DNA of 37,417 bases from Bacteroidota bacterium (GTDB lineage Bacteria > Bacteroidota > Bacteroidia > Chitinophagales > Chitinophagaceae): positions 12,779-50,195 of the forward strand of contig JAFDXL010000003.1 of assembly GCA_018267955.1 (NCBI GenBank), given 5' to 3'. Under the pieces are notes generated by a model. The model worked only from the letters and a program-made list of their open reading frames with translations, did not search any database and had not been told where the DNA came from. The stretch's first letter is position 1, and each line of letters opens with the position of its first letter. Position numbers and translations under genes: made by a program. Shown here in pieces: positions 15,648 through 24,402 of this stretch.

Positions 15648-17654
15648 CTATTTCAAAGTTTCCGCAAGCCATTCGTAGAACTCCCTATGCCATGCTATAC
15701 CGTTTTGAGCATGCAATATCCAGTGATTCTCATTAGGAAAATACAGCAACTTGCTTTTAATACCACGTAATTGGGCAGCCTGGAATGCTTCCAATCCCTG
15801 CTCGATAGGTACACGATAATCGATACCTCCTTGTATGATCATTATAGGAGCAGTCCATTTATCAACAAAATTGCTCGGGTTGAATTTCTGATACCCTTGT
15901 GGTTGTGGTTTTGCCCAGTATGGGCCGCCGATATCCCAGTTTGCAAACCAAAGCTCTTCCGTAGTACCATACCAACTCTTCAGATCAAACAGGCCATCGT
16001 GAGCAATAAATGTCTTGAACCTGTTTTCATGTATGCCGGCCAGCATGTACACACTATAGCCGCCATAACTGGCGCCAATACAACCCAGCCTGTTTTTATC
16101 TACGTAGCTTTCTTTAGATACTTCGTCAATTGCAGTCAGGTAATCGCGCATCGGCTGGCCTCCCCAATCTTTACTGATATCAGCATTCCACTTAACACCC
16201 CAACCCGGCATACCGCGACGGTTTGGTGCTACTATAATATAGCCATTTGCTGCCATCAACTGAAAATTCCAACGGAAGCTATAGAACTGAGAGAGCGCAG
16301 ACTGTGGCCCACCCTGGCAGTACAACAACGTAGGATATTTCTTCTTAGGATTGAAATCAGGGGGATAGATTACCCAAACGCCCATTTCTTTACCGTCAGT
16401 TGTTTTTATCATCTTCAGCTCTGTATTGCTCAGACCGATTTTACCATACACTTCATCATTTTCATGTGTAAGGGCCCTCATCGACCCGTCCTCTGTATTT
16501 ACCAGGTACAATTCAGCGGCATGGTTCATATCTGTACGCGACACGATCAATCCTTTGCGCGCCTGGCCAACAATACCCGCCACGTCGAATTTACCGGTAG
16601 TAACCTGGCGCACCGCCGGCAGCATTTTTACCATCAGGTTACCAGGTACATTTACTTCAAACAGTTGAACAGTACCCTTCGATGGAGCATTGAAATATAT
16701 TTTAGTTGAAGTACTATCCCAGATAAAACCTTCTACAGTACCATCCCATCCGGCTGTAAGATTCATCTTATAGGCATTTTTACTGCCCAGATCCATCACG
16801 TAAACATCTGTTTTATCTGCTTCGTAACCATCGGTATGCATACTGGTCCATGCCATGCGTTTGCCATCAGGGCTGAAAGACGGAGCCATATCGTAGCCCA
16901 TCATTCCTGCTGTCCAGTTAGTAGTGGTACCAGCCTTCAGATCGTAATAATAGATATCCGTATTAGTACTTTGCGCATAGTCCTTACCGGTCTTCTTTTT
17001 ACAAACATATACCAAACCTTTGCCATCAGGTGTCCAAACAAAATCTTCACTGCCTCCAAATGGTTTTTGCGGGCAATCGTAAGGTTCGGACTTCATGATG
17101 TCGGTCCATGTACCATCTGCAACGTTAAGAATACAAACATGCGAGTATTTACCATCTTCCCATGTATCCCAGTGCCTATAGTCCAGGTTTGTGTATGCCT
17201 GTAATGTAGTTTTAGGAAGGTCTTTATAGATATCAGAACCATTAACCGGGTCTACCAATACCTCGCGAGTAAATGCTATGTATTTATTATCGGGAGACAC
17301 CTTAATATTATCGGCACCATCAACAGGGTACTGCACGGCTTTCTTATCTCCCTTTCTTGTGATAGATATATTCTTTTCATCAGCAGTTGCAATAAGCTCT
17401 TCCCTGGTAGGCTTGCTATTACTCTCAGAAATCTCACTTAGCTTACCTGTAGCAATATTGAGTTTATAATGCTTCGTTGCTGATTTTTCTGTAGTCCAGT
17501 CGTATTGCCTGGTTGTATAATAGAGCGTTTTGCCGCTTGGCGTAATTCTGTCTGCACTCACTCGTTTCAGACTCCATAGCATCTCCGGCGTCATGTGGTC
17601 CTGGGCGGAAGCCTGTATAGATAGTAACAGGAATGCAACCAAAAGTTTTTTCAT
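15648..17654 (-). CDS. Secreted S9 family (prolyl oligopeptidase/acylaminoacyl-type) peptidase
   Basis: The 668-residue protein begins MKKLLVAFLLLSIQASAQ, a Sec signal, so it acts in the periplasm or outside. The N-terminal part (about 30-390) is a WD40-like beta-propeller with repeated SPDGK/TPDGK segments; the C-terminal part is an alpha/beta hydrolase with nucleophile Ser529 in GASYGGYS, Asp612 in GGIDYRVP and His644 in NENHWI. Such enzymes cleave oligopeptides that can enter the propeller. It lies 30 bases after the Ig-like lipoprotein gene, possibly in one transcript, and ends at an intrinsic terminator. Confidence 0.9.
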   Translation of the reverse strand: MKKLLVAFLLLSIQASAQDHMTPEMLWSLKRVSADRITPSGKTLYYTTRQYDWTTEKSATKHYKLNIATGKLSEISESNSKPTREELIATADEKNISITRKGDKKAVQYPVDGADNIKVSPDNKYIAFTREVLVDPVNGSDIYKDLPKTTLQAYTNLDYRHWDTWEDGKYSHVCILNVADGTWTDIMKSEPYDCPQKPFGGSEDFVWTPDGKGLVYVCKKKTGKDYAQSTNTDIYYYDLKAGTTTNWTAGMMGYDMAPSFSPDGKRMAWTSMHTDGYEADKTDVYVMDLGSKNAYKMNLTAGWDGTVEGFIWDSTSTKIYFNAPSKGTVQLFEVNVPGNLMVKMLPAVRQVTTGKFDVAGIVGQARKGLIVSRTDMNHAAELYLVNTEDGSMRALTHENDEVYGKIGLSNTELKMIKTTDGKEMGVWVIYPPDFNPKKKYPTLLYCQGGPQSALSQFYSFRWNFQLMAANGYIIVAPNRRGMPGWGVKWNADISKDWGGQPMRDYLTAIDEVSKESYVDKNRLGCIGASYGGYSVYMLAGIHENRFKTFIAHDGLFDLKSWYGTTEELWFANWDIGGPYWAKPQPQGYQKFNPSNFVDKWTAPIMIIQGGIDYRVPIEQGLEAFQAAQLRGIKSKLLYFPNENHWILHAQNGIAWHREFYEWLAETLK

Positions 17655-17684
17655 ATCATTTAATTATTGAACGCGAAAGTATAA

Positions 17685-19181
17685 TCATTTAACAGGCGGT
17701 TTATCCCTCGTTTTGGGGGATGTATCGCCCCTACCCTTTTTCACCGGTTCAAAATCTACGATATTACTCCATCCTGCCTTTAACTGTATAGGATCAGTAT
17801 ATGGGATCACATATTCAGGCTGTATCTTTTCCAGTAAATTGCCTGTATCCCATTTGCCATTATGATTTTTATCAACTATGATCCGCATTTTAAAGTCACC
17901 TGGCTTTAGCTTTCTTAATGCCACTACCGTATCTGTAACAACCTTATTGTAAATAGTATCCTTTTCAGATGTTACCATCAATATATAATCCGCTCCACGA
18001 TATTTACCAGGTAAGTGTATCTCCAGTTTTGCATAATCATCATCGCTTTGGGTGCGGAAAGAAAAACGTGCAGGCATCACCTCGGCACCTGCAGAGTCTT
18101 TAGCAAATCCTTTTAAAAGCCTTAACGTATATACCGCATCTTCTTTCCATGGCGCTGTAATGTGTAAGACCTGATTGCTGATAGTATCTCTAAAAACGTT
18201 CACTTCAGATTCTACAGACACACCCCCACTATCAAAGCTCAGGAATACCCGCTGCTTGTTGATGGTATCTATCCGTCGGTTAAAGGTGATATCAATGGGC
18301 CTTGTGATATCAAATGTGCGCTTGTTGATGTTGGAGGTATCGAGAACGATGGAGTAAACGAATGGAAACGGCTCATTCTTACGGACTGTTGCTCCCGAGC
18401 GGTCATTAGTCTTTTTACCTTCCGGTAACTTAGCGGTGTCTGTATCTATTTCTTCGAACACTCTTAAAGTAACGGGATTGATAGCACTATCTGCAGGATA
18501 TACAATGCTATCTATAAATCCTACCTTCTCTTTCTTTCCATCGAAAGTGAGATTGTTGTTTGCGTCGTGCAGGGCATATATGCGATAAGCGTGATAAGGA
18601 AGGCCTGCCAGTTCAAAACTTCCTCCTGCACCAATGGGCGCTATATAACTAGGTTTTTCCTTTACAATAGCGCTATCCGATTTTTCAGCTTTGTATAATA
18701 CGACAAATCCATCTGCATCCGGTAAGCCGGTCATCGCATCGTACACCGTACCGGCAATTTTTAATGAATCGAAATAATTGCCTGTACTAAATACATAAGT
18801 ATAGGGATCCATTGGATTACCTTCATGCAAGTCCTTTATTGCCTTGCCCATAGAAACCCGGTAAGTAGTATTTTCCTGGAGTAAGGTGTCCGGAATTTTG
18901 ATCTCTACCCTTTTTCCGTACGATAATACGCTCAACGGAATGGGTAGTAAAGGCGAAACCTGTACTTCTTTAGACGCATCACTCACTGTTACAAATTCAT
19001 TAAAATGCATCTCTATTAAAGACACACGTGTATTTAATAATGAATCTTTAGGAGAAACAGATTTGATCTTTGGCGGGGTCGTATCCTTCTTACCACCCTG
19101 GGGCGGCATGATATTGGCGCAGCCAACCAGCACCATACTTATCCATAAAAAAAACAGGAAGCGGGCAGAAAATAGCTTCAT
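17685..19181 (-). CDS. Ig-like domain lipoprotein
   Basis: The 498-residue protein starts with a lipoprotein signal ending LVGC, Cys21 being the lipidated residue. Residues about 33-133 are an SbsA-type Ig-like domain (TTPPKIKSVSPKDSLLN to the YTYVFSTG strand). Next comes a carboxypeptidase-regulatory-like domain (IAGTVYDAMTG). Two aspartate/asparagine loops, DANNNLTFDGKKE and DKNHNGKWDTG, resemble calcium-binding dockerin loops. A second Ig-like block (about 280-390) ends FSFRTQSD. This is a conserved Bacteroidota envelope family of unknown function. Its ATG has a consensus -7 element only seven bases upstream. Confidence 0.8.
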   Translation of the reverse strand: MKLFSARFLFFLWISMVLVGCANIMPPQGGKKDTTPPKIKSVSPKDSLLNTRVSLIEMHFNEFVTVSDASKEVQVSPLLPIPLSVLSYGKRVEIKIPDTLLQENTTYRVSMGKAIKDLHEGNPMDPYTYVFSTGNYFDSLKIAGTVYDAMTGLPDADGFVVLYKAEKSDSAIVKEKPSYIAPIGAGGSFELAGLPYHAYRIYALHDANNNLTFDGKKEKVGFIDSIVYPADSAINPVTLRVFEEIDTDTAKLPEGKKTNDRSGATVRKNEPFPFVYSIVLDTSNINKRTFDITRPIDITFNRRIDTINKQRVFLSFDSGGVSVESEVNVFRDTISNQVLHITAPWKEDAVYTLRLLKGFAKDSAGAEVMPARFSFRTQSDDDYAKLEIHLPGKYRGADYILMVTSEKDTIYNKVVTDTVVALRKLKPGDFKMRIIVDKNHNGKWDTGNLLEKIQPEYVIPYTDPIQLKAGWSNIVDFEPVKKGRGDTSPKTRDKPPVK

Positions 19182-19188
19182 TTGCTGC

Positions 19189-19196
19189 CAAAAATA
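19189..19196 (-). promoter_or_regulatory. -7 element abutting the Ig-like lipoprotein start
   Basis: The minus strand reads TATTTTTG, a perfect TAnnTTTG, with only seven bases between it and the ATG at 19181. If used, the mRNA would be leaderless or nearly so. No clear -33 element is found at the right spacing. Confidence 0.4.
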
Positions 19197-19228
19197 AGAT
19201 AAACCACCCGGTTTTACTATTTGTACGT

Positions 19229-19236
19229 AGGTTTGT
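19229..19236 (+). promoter_or_regulatory. Promoter -7 element of the glutathione peroxidase gene
   Basis: TAGGTTTG matches TAnnTTTG exactly and would place the transcription start about 35-40 bases ahead of the ATG at 19280. The -33 element is not convincing. It is divergent from the lipoprotein promoter 33 bases away. Confidence 0.4.
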
Positions 19237-19279
19237 AAAAACTTTTAAATTTTAACCTTAACAATTTAATCAAGCTAAT

Positions 19280-19828
19280 ATGTTTTTAAGCATTCTATTG
19301 TTATTCAAGCTTTTTTTCTTTAGCCCGGACCCCAAAGACAATCAAAAAGTTCCGGCCAGTATTTATGATTTTAAGGTAGAGGGGCTAACTGGTGGCACCA
19401 TAGATTTATCGCAATACAAGGGAAAGAAAATATTGATAGTAAATACCGCATCAGAATGTGGATTCACGCCTCAATACGAGGGGTTAGAACAGTTGTATAA
19501 GAAATACAAGGGAAAACTGGTGATAATAGGCTTTCCTGCAAACAACTTTGGCCACCAGGAACCTGGTACAAATGAAGAGATAGCAGGTTTTTGTAAAAAG
19601 AACTATGGTGTAAGCTTTCCTATGGCAGCAAAGATATCAGTTAAGGGCGATGACATGGCGCCGATCTATCACTGGCTTACAGAAGAAAAATATAATCACT
19701 ACAAAGACACCAAGGTGAAATGGAACTTCCAAAAATACCTGATCAACGAGAAAGGGCAATTGGTAGAAGTATTCTACTCGCCTACCAAGCCGATGAGTGA
19801 CGAGATCACCAAAGCAATTGAGCAATAA
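19280..19828 (+). CDS. Glutathione peroxidase family (thioredoxin-dependent type) peroxidase
   Basis: The 182-residue protein has an N-terminal hydrophobic stretch (MFLSILLLFKLFFFS) that is probably a signal or anchor, then a GPx domain: peroxidatic Cys60 in TASECGFTPQY, Gln93 in FGHQEPG, and the Trp-Asn pair in VKWNFQKYL. Cys105 in AGFCKKNYG stands where the resolving cysteine of thioredoxin-linked, non-selenium GPx enzymes lies, so the enzyme is more likely reduced by thioredoxin than by glutathione (inference from family knowledge). Substrates would be hydroperoxides in the cell envelope. It is monocistronic and followed by a strong terminator. Confidence 0.9.
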   Translation: MFLSILLLFKLFFFSPDPKDNQKVPASIYDFKVEGLTGGTIDLSQYKGKKILIVNTASECGFTPQYEGLEQLYKKYKGKLVIIGFPANNFGHQEPGTNEEIAGFCKKNYGVSFPMAAKISVKGDDMAPIYHWLTEEKYNHYKDTKVKWNFQKYLINEKGQLVEVFYSPTKPMSDEITKAIEQ

Positions 19829-19830
19829 CG

Positions 19831-19854
19831 AAAGCCTCTCATTAGAGAGGCTTT
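19831..19854 (+). terminator. Intrinsic terminator after the glutathione peroxidase gene
   Basis: A perfect 10-bp stem (19831-19840 with 19845-19854), loop ATTA, is followed by ATTTGTTTTATTT. It begins two bases after the peroxidase stop codon. Confidence 0.85.
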
Positions 19855-19945
19855 ATTTGTTTTATTTGATCCCGAAATCCTTTTATATAGCTTGCCTGTT
19901 TTACATCCTATACATCTAGGACTTCGAAGATCTTAAAAAGTTTAA

Positions 19946-20284
19946 TTAAGGGTGTGGTGGTAATGGCGGATGTGGAGGTAGTGGCGGATGCGGTGGAACC
20001 GGAGGGTGTGGCAGATGTCGCGGCATAGGAGGCCTTGGTGGTACAGGTACATGCCTGTAAACATGCACAGACGGCCTGTAATGCCGGCTATAATGGTGTC
20101 GCGGATAATACCGATAATGTCGTGGATAGTAAGCATAATGCCTGTCTGAATAGTAATAGTGCCTTACTACAGGCCGGCAATGATAGGTTTTGCAATGTCG
20201 ATAGTGCCAATGACGCGCAAGCACTTGCTCATTTGATATACAAAGCAGTAATGCTGCTAATATTACCGTTAGTATCGCTTTCAT
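19946..20284 (-). CDS. Secreted His/Tyr/Arg- and Pro-rich protein
   Basis: The 112-residue product has a signal peptide (MKAILTVILAALLLCISNEQVLA) and then a mature part built almost entirely of His, Tyr, Arg and Pro, with two cysteines in HCKTYHC near residues 30-36. Residues about 27-75 are RHY/YYPRHY-type; the last third is a proline-histidine tail ending in hexapeptide repeats of the PPHPPL type. About seventeen histidines suggest metal or haem binding, or a periplasmic structural role, but no family is recognised. The reading is supported by the signal peptide and by the terminator of the neighbouring gene; it stands alone between two terminated genes. Confidence 0.6.
   Translation of the reverse strand: MKAILTVILAALLLCISNEQVLARHWHYRHCKTYHCRPVVRHYYYSDRHYAYYPRHYRYYPRHHYSRHYRPSVHVYRHVPVPPRPPMPRHLPHPPVPPHPPLPPHPPLPPHP
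19949..20008 (-). repeat. 18-base tandem repeats encoding PPHPP(L/V)
   Basis: About three imperfect 18-base units on the minus strand encode the hexapeptide PPHPPL/V at the C-terminus of the His/Pro-rich protein. Third codon positions differ between units, so the peptide repeat is kept although the DNA has diverged. Confidence 0.6.
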
Positions 20285-20355
20285 AAGCTAATGATTTTGG
20301 TACAAAAACATTCTATACAAGAATTTCACCCTCAAAAAGTAAAAAACTGTTAAAA

Positions 20356-20383
20356 TAAATAACCCGCGATGTAGCGGGTTATT
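20356..20383 (-). terminator. Intrinsic terminator after accC
   Basis: A perfect 11-bp stem (20356-20366 with 20373-20383), loop of six bases, lies 23 bases past the accC stop. On the minus strand it is followed by a T-rich stretch (TTAACAGTTTTTTACTTTTTG). Confidence 0.8.
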
Positions 20384-20406
20384 TATCAAATAGTTACAAA
20401 TAATAA

Positions 20407-21894
20407 TCACCTTCTTTTAAGCTTCCAGTTAGAAGTTTGAGAAGCAATGCCTGTACTATTAATTGCACTTTTTTGCTGTTTTTCTTTGCTCCAGATATAA
20501 GAGCCCAGCAAAGCCGCTACTTCTTCAGCAGATTCACTATCTGTATTCAGATATTCAGGCTTAAAGTGCTTCTCAATAAATTTAGTGTCGAAATTGCCGC
20601 TGCGGAAAGGTTCCGTTTGTACTGCCCATTTACCGAAATTAAGCGTAGTGGAAATTCCCTGTATATAATATTCATCAATTGCCCTGCAAAGCTTATTGAT
20701 AGCCTCATCGCGCGTATTACCATGCACCACCAGCTTTGCTATCATAGGATCATAGAATATGGGAATATCCTGGCCTTGTTCATAGCCATCATCTACCCGT
20801 ACACCCGGCCCTTTGGGTGGCTGGTACATATCCAGTTTACCGGTATCAGGCAAAAAGTTATTCATAGGATCTTCAGCACAAACCCTTAATTCCAGGGAGT
20901 GGCCGTTGATCTTCAGATCTTCCTGAGAGAAAGAAAGCTTATTGCCACGAGCTACATTTATTTGCTCACGTACCAGGTCTATGCCCGATATCATTTCCGT
21001 AACACAGTGCTCTACCTGTAGACGGGTATTCATTTCAAGAAAGTAATAATTAAGGTTTTCATCTACCAGGAACTCAACGGTACCGGCACCATAATAATTG
21101 CAGGAACGAGCCACGGCAACGGCACTTTCACCCATTGCTTTACGGATATCGGGTGTCAGGCAGCTAGACGGTGCTTCTTCGATAAGCTTCTGGTGGCGAC
21201 GCTGAATAGAACATTCACGCTCGAAAAGATAAACATAATTGCCATGCTGATCGCCCATCAGCTGAATTTCTATATGGCGTGGCGCACCCACATATTTTTC
21301 TATAAATACAGCATCATCGCCAAAGGCACTTAAAGCCTCACTCTTGGCCATGCGCATCTGTTCTTCCAATTCAGCTTCATTGTTTACTACGCGCATGCCC
21401 TTACCACCGCCGCCTGCAGATGCTTTTATCAAAATAGGATAACCGATCCTTCCGGCTATTTCTTTCGCTTCGGCTACATCTTTCAGTGGGTCTTCCGTCC
21501 CCGGCACCATCGGCACATTGAACTTTTTAGCTGCCTGCTTTGCGGCTATTTTGCTCCCCATCATCTCTATAGAATAGGCAGACGGGCCGATGAATATAAG
21601 GCCGGCATCTGTAACTGCTTTGGAAAAGCCGGCATTTTCGCTTAAAAATCCATACCCTGGGTGTATGGCATCTGCACCTGTTTGTTTTGCTACTTCAATT
21701 ATCTTTTCGCCACGCAGGTAAGATTGCGCAGAAAGTGCGGGACCGATGCAGACTGCCTCATCCGCATAACGGACAAAAGGCATATTACGATCGGCCTCGG
21801 AAAAAACTGCCACTGTTTTAATACCCATTTCTTTGGCAGTGCGCATAACACGCATTGCTATTTCACCACGATTGGCAACCAGTATTTTTTGCAT
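20407..21894 (-). CDS. accC: Biotin carboxylase subunit of acyl-CoA carboxylase
   Basis: The enzyme carboxylates biotin with ATP and bicarbonate. The 495-residue ATP-grasp protein has LVANRGEIAMRVMR at the N-terminus, the glycine-rich ATP loop KASAGGGGKGMR, and the active-site block EMNTRLQVEHCVTE. About 45 residues beyond the standard AccC core end in SNWKLKRR; such tails occur in the carboxylases of acetyl/propionyl-CoA systems in this phylum (family knowledge, moderate certainty). No biotin carrier or carboxyltransferase gene is nearby, so the acyl-CoA specificity cannot be fixed. The gene appears to be transcribed alone. Confidence 0.87.
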   Translation of the reverse strand: MQKILVANRGEIAMRVMRTAKEMGIKTVAVFSEADRNMPFVRYADEAVCIGPALSAQSYLRGEKIIEVAKQTGADAIHPGYGFLSENAGFSKAVTDAGLIFIGPSAYSIEMMGSKIAAKQAAKKFNVPMVPGTEDPLKDVAEAKEIAGRIGYPILIKASAGGGGKGMRVVNNEAELEEQMRMAKSEALSAFGDDAVFIEKYVGAPRHIEIQLMGDQHGNYVYLFERECSIQRRHQKLIEEAPSSCLTPDIRKAMGESAVAVARSCNYYGAGTVEFLVDENLNYYFLEMNTRLQVEHCVTEMISGIDLVREQINVARGNKLSFSQEDLKINGHSLELRVCAEDPMNNFLPDTGKLDMYQPPKGPGVRVDDGYEQGQDIPIFYDPMIAKLVVHGNTRDEAINKLCRAIDEYYIQGISTTLNFGKWAVQTEPFRSGNFDTKFIEKHFKPEYLNTDSESAEEVAALLGSYIWSKEKQQKSAINSTGIASQTSNWKLKRR

Positions 21895-21951
21895 GGAACG
21901 AATATAGTTTGATTAATTGAATTGTTTTTAAGCTTAAATATTATAAAAATC

Positions 21952-23784
21952 TCAGGCATCAGGTGCTTCATGGTTTTCCGCAGATTGATTGAAATAGCTC
22001 CAAACAATACGCGCCTTGGCAGCACCGATTAACTTGGTTAACTCTCTTTCTGTAAGTGTTTTAATATTTTTTACGGAACGAAACTCTTTAAGTAAGTCTG
22101 TGGCCGTCTTATCGCCAATACCCGGGATAGCTTCGAGTTCATTTTTGATAGTGCCTTTACTACGGGTTTGCCGGTGAAACGTAATGCCAAAACGGTGCAC
22201 CTCGTCTCGTATGCGCCTTATCAGCAAATGTGCAGGGCTGTCATATGGCAACTGTAAGGGATCATTATCGCCGGGGAAGAATATTGATTCTTCTCTTTTT
22301 GCCAGGCCTACAATAGCCATTCTGCCGGTAATTCCCAGTTTCTCAATACTTTCCAGCGCTGCCCCTAATTGCCCTTTGCCACCGTCAATGATAACCAACT
22401 GCGGCAAAGGTTGATTCTCCTCCACCAATCTTTTATACCTGCGGTATACTATTTCTGACATCGAAGCAAAATCATTAATACCTTCAACCGTTTTTATATG
22501 AAAATGCCGATAGTCTTTCTTAGAGGGCTGGCCATGTTTGAAACATACCATTGCCGCTACAGGGAATGATCCCTGGAAGTTAGAGTTATCAAAGCATTCA
22601 ATATGCTCGGGCAAGTCTTGTAATTGCAAAGCGTCTTTTAGTTCCTCAAGGACTTTTTCTGTATTGTTCCGTTCTGCCTCACTAAGTAGTAATGTCTTTT
22701 TCCGCTTAGCATCTTGCATCGTTATCTCCGCATTTTTAAGGCTCAGCTCCAGTAACTTCTTCTTATCTCCCGCCTTTGGCACTGTCACCTTAATATTTTC
22801 GTCTGCCACATTAATGGCAAACGGCACTACCAATTCTTTTGCCTTACTTTCAAATACGTTTCTAAGATTATCAACTGCTAAAGACAATACATCAACATCG
22901 TCCTCATCTACTTTTTTCTCTAACTGAATGGTTTGCGCATAGATAATGCTTCCATTATTTACGGCCATATAATTGACATAAGCAAAATCATCATCGCTTA
23001 TGATCGTTGCCACATCCAGATTGCCTAAGTGTGTATTTACCACAGCAGACCTGCTTTCGTAAGTAAGCAGATCATCTATTTTAGTTTTTATTACCGCAGC
23101 CTTTTCGAACTGCATATTTGCGGCGCTTTCGGCCATCTCGTTCTTCAGGTACTTGATAACCTCACCAGTATTACCCTTCAACACATGCCTTACCTGCATC
23201 AGGTTATCTGCATAATCTTCCGCAGATTGTAGTCCTTCGCAAGGGCCTTTGCAATTGCCAAGATGGTATTCCAGGCAAACCTTATACTTGCCTCTTTTGA
23301 TATTTTCTGGAGAAAGGTTCAGGTTACAGGTCCTAAGGGGAATATTATGTTTGATAAGGCCAAGCAATTCGCGCACTCTTGCAACACTTGTAAATGGCCC
23401 CAGGTATTCAGATCCATCCCTAATAAGCCTGCGAGTAAAAAACACTCTTGGAAACGCCTCTTTTTTTATTACGATATATGGATAGGTCTTATCATCCTTC
23501 AGATCGATATTAAAACGAGGCTGATGGTGTTTTATGAGAGAATTTTCCAATAAAAAAGCATCGTGCTCTGTATTAGTAACGGTAAACTCTACCCTGTTAA
23601 TAAGAGATACAAGCCTCCTGGTTTTATAATTGTCAAGCGTTTTATTGAAATAGGAACTAACGCGTTTGCGTAGGTCTTTTGCCTTACCAACATACAACAA
23701 CTCATTTGACTCGCTGTAATATTTGTAACAACCGGGCTGATGCGGTATGGATGCAAGTATATCTGAAAATTGTTCTCTCGTCAT
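21952..23784 (-). CDS. uvrC: UvrC, excinuclease ABC subunit C
   Basis: UvrC makes the two incisions in nucleotide excision repair. Domains in order: GIY-YIG nuclease (residues about 10-90; GCYKYYSESNELLYVGKAKDLRKR), a cysteine region NLNLSPENIKRGKYKVCLEYHLGNCKGPC in outline, the UVR motif (about 195-230), the RNase H-like second nuclease domain (ECFDNSNFQGS, IIDGGKGQL, GLAKREE) and a helix-hairpin-helix end (AIPGIGDKTATDLL). ATG 23784 is preferred (610 residues) because AGGAG lies 11 bases ahead. A GTG at 23796 would add four residues and overlaps that AGGAG. Confidence 0.94.
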   Translation of the reverse strand: MTREQFSDILASIPHQPGCYKYYSESNELLYVGKAKDLRKRVSSYFNKTLDNYKTRRLVSLINRVEFTVTNTEHDAFLLENSLIKHHQPRFNIDLKDDKTYPYIVIKKEAFPRVFFTRRLIRDGSEYLGPFTSVARVRELLGLIKHNIPLRTCNLNLSPENIKRGKYKVCLEYHLGNCKGPCEGLQSAEDYADNLMQVRHVLKGNTGEVIKYLKNEMAESAANMQFEKAAVIKTKIDDLLTYESRSAVVNTHLGNLDVATIISDDDFAYVNYMAVNNGSIIYAQTIQLEKKVDEDDVDVLSLAVDNLRNVFESKAKELVVPFAINVADENIKVTVPKAGDKKKLLELSLKNAEITMQDAKRKKTLLLSEAERNNTEKVLEELKDALQLQDLPEHIECFDNSNFQGSFPVAAMVCFKHGQPSKKDYRHFHIKTVEGINDFASMSEIVYRRYKRLVEENQPLPQLVIIDGGKGQLGAALESIEKLGITGRMAIVGLAKREESIFFPGDNDPLQLPYDSPAHLLIRRIRDEVHRFGITFHRQTRSKGTIKNELEAIPGIGDKTATDLLKEFRSVKNIKTLTERELTKLIGAAKARIVWSYFNQSAENHEAPDA

Positions 23785-23795
23785 GCCTTTCTTCA

Positions 23796-23800
23796 CTCCT
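23796..23800 (-). promoter_or_regulatory. uvrC: Shine-Dalgarno of uvrC
   Basis: The minus strand reads AGGAG, overlapping the stop codon of the upstream lipoprotein gene, with 11 bases to the ATG at 23784. It argues for that start over the GTG at 23796, which overlaps it. Confidence 0.45.
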
Positions 23801-24365
23801 ATAAAAAAATGTATTCCACTCTCAGGTCGCGCCCCTTGCCTGTAACAGAAGATTCATAGTCCTGTATAATTATACTTTTTACAGGTTCGTAAAACAACTT
23901 TTGAGTATGGGTACTCCACTTGTTATTTCTTGCAGTCTCGATATATATAGAAGTAATCTTGTGGCTATAAATACTAGTGGTGATATTTAGCTTCCGGGTA
24001 AATAATTTAGGGTCATTGGCTTCATAACAAAAGTTCTCTGTCCGAGACATACTATCTACAAAGCTGGTAAAATTATACTGTCCTTCATACTTTCTGTCGC
24101 CGATATCGGTGGCAAAAAAGACTCTTAATATGTCACCCCAGTTAATGGCGTTAACATTAGTAATTACGCTATCGGCCTTACCATCTAAATATATTTTTTT
24201 AATAATACCAAAAGGTAAGCCGTGATACACATGCCACTGATCCGCAGCATATGCCTTGACAGAAAAATAGGTACCGGATGAAACCGCTTTTGAAGTATCA
24301 GTTCTCTTACAGGAAGCAAATAACATTAATGCAAAAAGTATAAGAGGCAAATGAGATCTTCTCAT
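23799..24365 (-). CDS. Lipoprotein of unknown function
   Basis: The 188-residue protein has a lipoprotein signal, MRRSHLPLILFALMLFASC, with lipidation at Cys19. The rest is a soluble, strand-rich domain with no motif that I recognise (segments such as SSGTYFSVKAYAADQWHVY and ETARNNKWSTHTQKLFYEPV). It sits just upstream of uvrC, so the two are likely transcribed together, without an obvious functional link. A perfect -7 element lies four bases ahead of the ATG. Confidence 0.7.
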   Translation of the reverse strand: MRRSHLPLILFALMLFASCKRTDTSKAVSSGTYFSVKAYAADQWHVYHGLPFGIIKKIYLDGKADSVITNVNAINWGDILRVFFATDIGDRKYEGQYNFTSFVDSMSRTENFCYEANDPKLFTRKLNITTSIYSHKITSIYIETARNNKWSTHTQKLFYEPVKSIIIQDYESSVTGKGRDLRVEYIFL

Positions 24366-24369
24366 CTTG

Positions 24370-24377
24370 CAAAGGTA
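24370..24377 (-). promoter_or_regulatory. -7 element abutting the lipoprotein start
   Basis: The minus strand reads TACCTTTG, a perfect TAnnTTTG, with four bases between it and the ATG at 24365. A transcript from here would begin at or within a base or two of the start codon. The -33 region is T-rich but lacks TTG. Confidence 0.4.
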
Positions 24378-24402
24378 AGGACTATGTAAGTTTTAAAAAG
24401 GA

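Noticed and set aside
15771-16709. 312-codon open frame on the plus strand
   Set aside because: It lies entirely antisense to the S9 peptidase, has no recognisable motifs and a composition expected of a shadow frame.
19949-20008. CRISPR-like or regulatory tandem repeat
   Set aside because: The 18-base units are contiguous, without spacers, and encode an in-frame hexapeptide repeat.
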